From the NCBI GenBank assembly GCA_028819945.1, contig JAPPKQ010000339.1, positions 1 through 5,806 on the forward strand: 5,806 bases of DNA, written 5' to 3'. Every line of letters begins with the position of its first letter. Position 1 is the stretch's first letter. A model generated the notes under the pieces. That model was not told where the DNA came from. It did no database searches and saw nothing but the letters and a program-made list of their open reading frames with translations. Position numbers and translations under genes: made by a program. Below, one piece after another: positions 1 through 4,901 of this stretch. The stretch is from a bacterium (lineage in GTDB: Bacteria > Actinomycetota > Acidimicrobiia > Acidimicrobiales > CATQHL01).

Positions 1-155
1 AGTCCACCAACACCGCGGAGGCGCTCGCCCTCATCGACGGCAAGCTGGGCGAGATAGGCATGCGCGAGTTGGTGTCGCGCACCGAGTTCACGAACCTGCT
101 CCTGGACCTGCGACTGCTGCTGTCCTCCGAAGGCGAGGGAGTCTCGGTCAACTGA
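1..155 (+). CDS. C-terminal end of an unrecognised protein (5' partial)
   Basis: An open frame enters from the left edge (first whole codon at 3) and stops at TGA 153-155, giving the last 50 residues of a protein. It begins STNTAEALALIDG and ends LLLSSEGEGVSVN. The visible part is mostly predicted amphipathic or leucine-rich helix (ALALIDGKLGEIGMRELV, then a TNLLLDLRLLL stretch) with a short polar tail. It contains no metal-ligand cluster, membrane segment or motif I recognise. It does not look like the C-terminus of a CoxS-type 2Fe-2S subunit or a CoxM-type FAD subunit, the partners one might expect beside the next gene. Codon use (G/C third positions) matches the rest of the window, which supports real coding. 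Function unknown; the rest of the gene lies to the left. Confidence 0.6.
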   Translation, partial: STNTAEALALIDGKLGEIGMRELVSRTEFTNLLLDLRLLLSSEGEGVSVN

Positions 156-172
156 CGCCTCGACCGGAGGCG
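156..172 (+). terminator. Short GC-rich hairpin directly after the upstream stop codon
   Basis: CGCCTC (156-161) pairs perfectly with GAGGCG (167-172) across a five-base loop, starting at the first base after the TGA of the upstream gene. No T-run follows, so this is not a classical intrinsic terminator. Short GC hairpins without a U-tract have been proposed to end transcripts in high-GC actinobacteria. It could also be chance in sequence of this composition. Confidence 0.3.
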
Positions 173-265
173 AGAGCCAGCGCGCGGTTCGGAGTGCGAC
201 GTCTTCGCAGGTGAGGCGCGGTAGCGGCGAGAGCGCCGGGTAGGGAAATCCGAAGGGGGGCAGCG
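156..265 (+). promoter_or_regulatory. Leader region of the molybdenum hydroxylase gene, with a hairpin and G-run ribosome binding site
   Basis: This 110-base gap must hold any separate promoter for the 266-3884 gene pair. I see no convincing -35/-10 pair. A five-base-pair hairpin, CGGCG (225-229) / CGCCG (234-238) with an AGAG loop, lies 27 bases before the start. The ribosome binding site is the purine run GAAGGGGGG (252-260), five bases before the GTG at 266. The run of six G is not the ideal GGAGG but can pair with the 16S tail using wobble. It supports the GTG as the start. Confidence 0.45.
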
Positions 266-2653
266 GTGACGACGCGGTTGATCGGCGAGCGCGTTCCTCG
301 GTCGGAGGATGGGCGGATCCTGACGGGCAACGGGACGTTCATCGATGACATCCAGCCGGCGGGCTGCCTGCATGTGGCCATGGTCCGCTCCACCTGCGCC
401 AACGGGCGCATCCTGGGGGTAGAGACCGCAGCCGCCGCGGCCCGGCCCGATGTCGTCGCTGTCTACTCCGCTGCCGACCTCGGCGAACTCGGCCGCCGGG
501 CGCTGCCCCTGCTGATCCCCAATCCCAATCTCACCGAGCCGCGGACGCAACTTGCGCTGGCCGCGGAGCACGTGCACTTCGTGGGTGAGGCGGTCGCCAT
601 GGTCGTGGCCACGAGCCGGTCCGCGGCGGAGGACGCCGCTGAGTCGGTGGAGGTGACCTACGACCCGCTCCCGGCGGTCGTCGGTCCGCGGGAAGCCTTC
701 GAGGGCCCGCACCTCGTCCACGCCGACATGACCGGCAACAGGGCGGCGCACTTCGTCCAGGAGCACGGCGACGTGGAGGCAGCCCTGTCCGCCGCGCCCC
801 GAACCCTCGTGCAGCGGTTCTGGGTGGAGCGCAGCGCGGCGACACCCATGGAATGCCGGGGGGTGCTGGCGATCCCCGACGAATTCGGACACCTGCTCGT
901 CTACGACACGTCCCAGGCGCCGAGCACCGTCAAGGCCGGTCTGTCCACGTACCTGAACCTCGCCGAGCACGAGGTGGACGTGGTGGCGCCGGACGTGGGC
1001 GGCGGCTTCGGCGTCAAGCTGCCCGTCTTCTACCCCGAGGAGATCCTGGTGCCCTGGGCGGCACGCCGGCTCGGGGTCCCCGTCAAGTTCATCGAGGACC
1101 GCGTCGAGCACTTCGTCGCCTCGAACCACGAGCGGGCCCAGTGGCACGAGGTGCGGGTGGGGTTCGACGACGATGGCCTCATTCTGGGCCTGCACGACGA
1201 GTTCATCCACGACGCGGGCGCCTACTGCCCCTATGGGATCATCATCCCGATCGTCACCGCCTCCCGCCTGCCCGGCCCGTACAAGCTCCCCAACTACGGC
1301 AGCGAGATGCACGTGGTCTATACCAACACGGTGCCGGTCACGCCGTATCGCGGCGCTGGCATGCCCCAGGGGGGCTTCGTGATGGAGCGGGTGGTGGATC
1401 TGATCGCTCGGGATCTGGGAATCGACCGGGCAGAGGTCCGCCGGCGGAACTTCATCCAGCCCGACGAGTTCCCCTACGTCGTCGGGCTCATGGACGAGGA
1501 CGGCCTGACAACCACCTACGACAGCGGCGACTACCCCGCGGGTCTCGAGGCGCTGCTGGAGGCGATCGACTACGAGGGGTTCGCCGCCGAGCAGGCGGCG
1601 GCGCGGGCCGAAGGGCGGCGGATCGGCATCGGCCTGGGCTGTTACGTGGAGGGCACCGGCAGCGGGCCGTACGAGGGCGCCCGGGTTCATGTGGAGCCGA
1701 CGGGCAAGGTCTTCGTCACGACGGGAATCTCCACCCAGGGGCAGGCGCACGCCACGATCCTTGCCCAGGTTGCAGCGGAGGTGCTGCAGGTTCCCTTCGA
1801 CGACGTCGTCGTGCGCACGGGGGACACCCGGCGGTTCAAGTGGGCCACGGGTACATTCGCCAGCCGCATCGGCGTGGTGGCGTCCAACGCCGTGGCGGAG
1901 GCGGCCCGACTCGTGCGGGACAAGGCCGCCCAGATCGCCGCCCGCATCCTCGAGGCGAGCGAGGCCGACATCGTCTTCGAGGACGGCCATGTCTCGGTGC
2001 GGGGGTCGCCGGATGTCCGCGTACCGCTGCGTCAGATCGCCGTCCTGGCGAACCCGCTGCGCTACGCCTTCAGCGAGGAGGCCCTGGCCGCCACCCAGTT
2101 CATCGGAGACGGTGGCGAGGGGGAGGCGCCGCCGGTCTCCGAGGTCGCGCCCGGCCTGGAGGCGACGGCCTACAACAGCCCGAGGCACGCCACGTTCGCC
2201 AGTGGCGCGCACGCCGCCGTCGTGGAGGTCGACGTGGAGACCGGTGTGGTCGAGCTGTTGCGCTATGTGGCCGTCCACGATTGCGGCAGGATGATCAATC
2301 CCGCGGTCGTGGAGGGCCAGGTGCACGGTGCGATCGTCCAAGGCATCGGCGGGACCCTGTATGAGAAGATGCACTACGACAGCGACGGGCAACTTCGCAA
2401 CGCGGGATTCGCGGAGTTCCTGATCCCGTCGGCTGCCGAAGTGCCGAGCCTGCAAGTGGAGCACCTGGAGACCCTCTCTCCGCTCAACCCGCTCGGCGTC
2501 AAAGGAGTAGGCGAGGCGGGCTGCATCGTCGTCGCGGCGACCCTCGTGGGCGCCGTGTCCGATGCCGCCGGCGTCGAGATCACCGAGACGCCGCTCAGCC
2601 CCGAGCGTCTCCTGAAGTTGATCGGGGAGTCGGGGGTGTCGGCCGGTTCATGA
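266..2653 (+). CDS. Xanthine dehydrogenase / CoxL-family molybdopterin-binding large subunit
   Basis: This is the large catalytic subunit of a molybdenum hydroxylase, a family that inserts water-derived oxygen into purines, other N-heterocycles, aldehydes or CO. The 795 residues match the usual 750-800. The opening IGERVPRSEDGRILTGNGTF (6-25) is the standard N-terminal block of the family and supports the GTG start. The molybdopterin loop VGGGFGVK is at 244-251. PYRGAGM (360-366) sits where form II CoxL-like proteins have AYRGAGR, and VMERVVDLIARDLGI plus EVRRRNFI follow. The GQ motif is at 492-493, then GDTRRFKWATGTFASR. Near the end, DCGRMINP and KGVGEAG carry the presumed catalytic Glu750. 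Form I CO dehydrogenase is excluded because the AYxCSFR loop is absent. Substrate cannot be assigned. There is no signal peptide, so it is probably cytoplasmic. The FAD and 2Fe-2S subunits are not in the window. The DUF1116 gene starts 10 bases after its stop. Confidence 0.93.
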   Translation: MTTRLIGERVPRSEDGRILTGNGTFIDDIQPAGCLHVAMVRSTCANGRILGVETAAAAARPDVVAVYSAADLGELGRRALPLLIPNPNLTEPRTQLALAAEHVHFVGEAVAMVVATSRSAAEDAAESVEVTYDPLPAVVGPREAFEGPHLVHADMTGNRAAHFVQEHGDVEAALSAAPRTLVQRFWVERSAATPMECRGVLAIPDEFGHLLVYDTSQAPSTVKAGLSTYLNLAEHEVDVVAPDVGGGFGVKLPVFYPEEILVPWAARRLGVPVKFIEDRVEHFVASNHERAQWHEVRVGFDDDGLILGLHDEFIHDAGAYCPYGIIIPIVTASRLPGPYKLPNYGSEMHVVYTNTVPVTPYRGAGMPQGGFVMERVVDLIARDLGIDRAEVRRRNFIQPDEFPYVVGLMDEDGLTTTYDSGDYPAGLEALLEAIDYEGFAAEQAAARAEGRRIGIGLGCYVEGTGSGPYEGARVHVEPTGKVFVTTGISTQGQAHATILAQVAAEVLQVPFDDVVVRTGDTRRFKWATGTFASRIGVVASNAVAEAARLVRDKAAQIAARILEASEADIVFEDGHVSVRGSPDVRVPLRQIAVLANPLRYAFSEEALAATQFIGDGGEGEAPPVSEVAPGLEATAYNSPRHATFASGAHAAVVEVDVETGVVELLRYVAVHDCGRMINPAVVEGQVHGAIVQGIGGTLYEKMHYDSDGQLRNAGFAEFLIPSAAEVPSLQVEHLETLSPLNPLGVKGVGEAGCIVVAATLVGAVSDAAGVEITETPLSPERLLKLIGESGVSAGS

Positions 2654-2667
2654 ATCCGCGCCGATGA
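2650..2667 (+). promoter_or_regulatory. Stop-start junction, probable translational coupling
   Basis: The stop TGA (2651-2653) of the molybdenum hydroxylase gene is followed after 10 bases by ATG 2664. No purine-rich ribosome binding site occurs in the 20 bases before that ATG. The nearest G-rich stretch (2624-2636) lies inside the upstream gene, too far away. An ATGA at 2650-2653 overlaps the stop, but that ATG opens only a five-codon frame ending at the TGA formed with the true start (ATGA, 2664-2667). Reinitiation by ribosomes finishing the first gene is the simplest explanation. Confidence 0.5.
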
Positions 2668-3884
2668 CGGTGACTGCTGCCGGGGCCGCACTCGAGGCTC
2701 TGGACTCCGTGGGCGTGACGGCGATCGGCGTCCGCCCGGCGCAGGAGGTGACCGGCGCGGTCGGCGAGCGCCGGTACCTGCACGCCGGCCCGCCTCTGGG
2801 GGGCGCGGACATCGTGGGTCCCCTCCGTGGCGCCCTCATCGGGGCGCTGATGCTGGAAGGGGAGGCTGAGTCCCCCGAGGCGGCCGCCGGGATTCTCGAC
2901 GGGGGAGGCTTGGAGCTGGCCTCCTGTCACGACAGCGGAGGGGTCGGCGCCATGGCGGGGGTGGTCACGCCCTCCATCCCGGTCGTCGTCATGGAGACCG
3001 ACCGCGGCACCCGAGCGTTCTCGCCACTCAACGAAGGACTGGGCAAGGCCCTGCGTTTCGGCTCCTACGATGCCGGAACCCTGGATCGCCTCCGCCGGAT
3101 GGGCGCGGTCGCCGGTCCGGTGCTGGACGCGGCGCTCGGCGCCGTCGAAGGGCTCGACATGGTCGAACTCTGGGCCGAGGGTTTGCGCCGGGGCGACGAG
3201 TGCCACAACCGGAACGTGGCGTCCAGCGCCGCCGTGCTGGCCCGCCTGGCACCGGCGATCGTGGCCGCGGCCGACCGGCAGAACGCCGTCGACGTTCTGT
3301 CCTACATCGCCGCCAACCCGCACTTCTTCCTGGCCTTCTCCATCGCCGCGGCGAAGGCCATCGCCGACGTCACCCACCGCAGCGCCGATCCGGGCGTCGT
3401 GACGGCGATGTCCTCCAACGGCGTGAGCCTCGGCATCAGGGTCAGTGGCGCGGGCGACCGCTGGTTCCTGACCGACTCCCCGACCGGCGAGCCCAAGCTC
3501 TTCGAGGGCTACACGCCGCCCGACGCCTCGCCGGTGCTCGGTGACTCGTTCATCGCCGAGACCGTCGGCCTCGGCGCCTTCGCCCTCTCGGCCGCGCCGG
3601 CCATCGTCTCCTTCGTCGGGGGCGATCCGCTGACCGCCTCGGACACCGTGGAGGAGTTGCGGGGCATCTGCCGGGGTACCAGCTCGCGGTTCCTCATCCC
3701 CTCCGAGGGCTTCCGCGGCACACCTATCGGCATAGATGTGCACAAGGTGGCCGCCACCGGCATCGCCCCTCTCGCCAACGCTGGCCTGGCGCACCGCGAG
3801 CCCGGGCGAGGCCAAGTCGGCGCCTGCCTGCTGCGCCTGCCCTTGCAGCCCTTCGCCGAGGCGGCCGCCTTCCTCGCCGCCTAG
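2664..3884 (+). CDS. DUF1116 family protein (YlbE/AllG-YahG-like, FdrA-associated carbamoyltransferase component)
   Basis: This 406-residue protein has the conserved blocks of DUF1116: LHAGPP (39-44), a glycine-rich stretch to GALMLEG (60-66), CHDSGGVGAMAGV (88-100), GDECHNRN (177-184), then SSNGVSLGIRVSG and GDSFIAETVGLGAFALSAAPAIVSFVGG toward the C-terminus. In E. coli, YlbE (AllG) works with FdrA (AllF) and YlbF (AllH) as oxamate carbamoyltransferase in allantoin breakdown. YahG is a paralogue. The conserved Cys, His and Asp/Glu residues probably bind ligand, but their roles are not established. Compared with YlbE as I recall it, roughly 50 N-terminal residues before HAGPP are missing. No in-frame ATG, GTG or TTG lies between the frame's preceding stop (2619-2621) and 2664, so ATG 2664 is the best start. 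No clear ribosome binding site precedes it, so coupling to the upstream gene is likely. No FdrA partner is visible, so the substrate is open. Confidence 0.88.
   Translation: MTVTAAGAALEALDSVGVTAIGVRPAQEVTGAVGERRYLHAGPPLGGADIVGPLRGALIGALMLEGEAESPEAAAGILDGGGLELASCHDSGGVGAMAGVVTPSIPVVVMETDRGTRAFSPLNEGLGKALRFGSYDAGTLDRLRRMGAVAGPVLDAALGAVEGLDMVELWAEGLRRGDECHNRNVASSAAVLARLAPAIVAAADRQNAVDVLSYIAANPHFFLAFSIAAAKAIADVTHRSADPGVVTAMSSNGVSLGIRVSGAGDRWFLTDSPTGEPKLFEGYTPPDASPVLGDSFIAETVGLGAFALSAAPAIVSFVGGDPLTASDTVEELRGICRGTSSRFLIPSEGFRGTPIGIDVHKVAATGIAPLANAGLAHREPGRGQVGACLLRLPLQPFAEAAAFLAA
3859..3870. repeat. Perfect 12-base palindrome in the end of the DUF1116 gene
   Basis: AGGCGGCCGCCT reads the same on both strands and includes a NotI-type GCGGCCGC core. 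It encodes part of EAAAF near the C-terminus and lies 11 bases before the stop codon. Alanine-rich coding in GC-rich DNA makes such palindromes easily. A role at the convergent junction (protein binding, weak stem) is possible but unsupported. Confidence 0.35.
3881..3884. other. CTAG double stop shared by two convergent genes
   Basis: Positions 3882-3884 read TAG on the plus strand and end the DUF1116 gene. Positions 3881-3883 read TAG on the minus strand and end the reductase gene. The palindrome CTAG therefore stops both genes, which overlap tail to tail by four bases, leaving no intergenic space for a terminator. Confidence 0.9.
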
Positions 3885-4837
3885 GGGTTGCGATCCTTGC
3901 CACGCAGCGACTCGGCAACGCCGGCGACGTCATAGTCGCCGAAGCCGGCCGCCGAGGCGGCTTGCAGTGAGCGGTGGTTGCTGGCGATCTGCGGCAGGTC
4001 CAATCTCACATCGGCGGCCAGATCCAGCGCCAGACGGAGGTCCTTGATCGCCAGGTCCAGACGGAAGATGGCGGGCTGCTCGCCGGGGCGCTCGTACCAG
4101 TCGCGGCGGTACTGGAAGAACGGTGAACCCAGCGGGCTCGAGGCGAACACGTCGTAGGCCACCTGGCGGTCGATCCCGGCCCCTTCGGCAAGCACCAGAC
4201 CCTCGGCGACGCTGTTCACGAGACCGTGCACCAGTGTGTTCAGGGCCAGCTTCATCGCCGCACCCGATCCCTGGCCGCCGACGTGGGCGATCCTGCCGCT
4301 GAAGGGCTCGAGCGCCGGCCGGGCCTGCTCGACGGCGGCCGCGTCGCCTCCGGCGATCATGAGGAGCACGCCGGCTTCGGCCGTCGAGACGCTGCCGCCG
4401 GCCGGCGCGTCCACGAGTGCGGCGCCCGCGGACTCCATCACGCCGGCGAGGTGGCGGACGCACCCCGGGCTGATGGTGCTCATCTCCACGCCGACGGCCC
4501 CCGGTGCGATGCCGGCGGCGACGCCGTCGGGCCCCGTGAACACCTCCGTGGCGGCTGCGTCGTCGGACACGATGCTCAGCACTGCGTCGCAGCCCGCCGC
4601 CACCTCCGCCGGTGTCTCGCAGATCTGCACGTCGGCCCCTCCGCCCGCGTCACCCACGTGCTCGACGAACGCCTCCGCCTTGCTGCGGGTCCGGTTGTGG
4701 ACGCGCAGCGGCAGCCCCGCGGCTGCGACGTGAGCGGCCATCGGCCATCCCATGTTCCCGAGACCGATGAATCCCACGCGCGGGGCGCTCGAACCGCCCG
4801 TTCCAGCACCCGAATGGTCACTCCTGCCGTCAGCCAT
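3881..4837 (-). CDS. NAD(P)-dependent 3-hydroxyisobutyrate dehydrogenase-like reductase (beta-hydroxyacid dehydrogenase family)
   Basis: A member of the family that includes 3-hydroxyisobutyrate dehydrogenase, tartronate semialdehyde reductase (GlxR) and imine reductases. Numbered from ATG 4837 (318 residues), the Rossmann motif VGFIGLGNMGWPMA is at 21-34. The sequence VHNRTRSK ends the second strand; Arg and Thr after Asn suggest NADPH preference (inference). The substrate motif DAPAGGS (143-149) departs from the usual DAPVSGG. The catalytic lysine is K196 in GSGAAMKLALN, with Asn200 four residues on. A KDLRLAL block follows in the all-helical C-terminal domain. An upstream GTG at 4867 would add 10 residues. 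ATG 4837 is preferred because a run of seven G sits five bases before it and the extra residues look unlike the family. About 20 polar, Gly/Ser-rich residues precede the Rossmann fold. The M20 gene ends 64 bases upstream on the same strand, so an operon is plausible. Substrate unassigned. Confidence 0.88.
   Translation of the reverse strand: MADGRSDHSGAGTGGSSAPRVGFIGLGNMGWPMAAHVAAAGLPLRVHNRTRSKAEAFVEHVGDAGGGADVQICETPAEVAAGCDAVLSIVSDDAAATEVFTGPDGVAAGIAPGAVGVEMSTISPGCVRHLAGVMESAGAALVDAPAGGSVSTAEAGVLLMIAGGDAAAVEQARPALEPFSGRIAHVGGQGSGAAMKLALNTLVHGLVNSVAEGLVLAEGAGIDRQVAYDVFASSPLGSPFFQYRRDWYERPGEQPAIFRLDLAIKDLRLALDLAADVRLDLPQIASNHRSLQAASAAGFGDYDVAGVAESLRGKDRNP
3922..3963 (+). terminator. Adjacent inverted repeats just past the convergent stops (possible terminator)
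   Basis: CGGCGAC (3922-3928) and GTCGCCG (3935-3941) form a perfect seven-base-pair stem with a six-base loop. Directly next to it, AAGCCG (3942-3947) matches CGGCTT (3958-3963), with an alternative internal GCCGCC/GGCGGC pairing. Both lie inside the 3' end of the reductase gene, 38 bases beyond the DUF1116 stop. A plus-strand terminator could sit here because the genes leave no spacer. There is no T-run, and GC-rich coding sequence gives such repeats by chance. Confidence 0.25.
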
Positions 4838-4901
4838 GACGTCCCCCCCGGGTCGTGGTCCCTCCACGCGACACCCTAACGCTGCGATGCTATGAGGGTG
4901 G
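4838..4901 (-). promoter_or_regulatory. Spacer between the M20 gene and the reductase gene, with G-run ribosome binding site and inverted repeat
   Basis: Read on the minus strand, a run of seven G (4849-4843) lies five bases before ATG 4837 and serves as ribosome binding site. CACCCT (plus strand 4872-4877) is mirrored by AGGGTG (4895-4900) across 17 bases, just after the M20 stop. This could be a weak stem or an operator-like element. TAGCAT (4892-4887 on the minus strand) resembles a TANNNT -10 box, but no -35 sequence lies at proper spacing, so a separate promoter is not established. Confidence 0.35.

Noticed and set aside
148..411. Minus-strand 87-codon frame across the leader of the hydroxylase gene
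   Set aside because: It overlaps the conserved N-terminal block of the real gene, has no motif, and its translation is biased low-complexity sequence.
853..2364. A 503-codon open frame overlapping the molybdenum hydroxylase gene in another plus-strand frame
   Set aside because: Its translation is Arg/Gly/Pro-rich low-complexity sequence with no motif, typical of an off-frame reading of GC-rich coding DNA. The 266-2653 frame carries clear family motifs throughout.
266..2653. Assignment as a true CO dehydrogenase (CoxL form I)
   Set aside because: The diagnostic AYxCSFR loop is absent; the loop is PYRGAGM, so CO oxidation cannot be claimed.
2595..3815. A 406-codon minus-strand open frame opposite the DUF1116 gene
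   Set aside because: It mirrors the DUF1116 frame almost exactly and lacks recognisable domains. Strong third-position G/C bias leaves antisense frames free of stops. The equal length is coincidence.
4226..4879. Plus-strand open frames of 217 and 165 codons opposite the reductase gene
   Set aside because: Compositionally biased, no motifs, and fully covered by a minus-strand gene with a complete set of dehydrogenase motifs.
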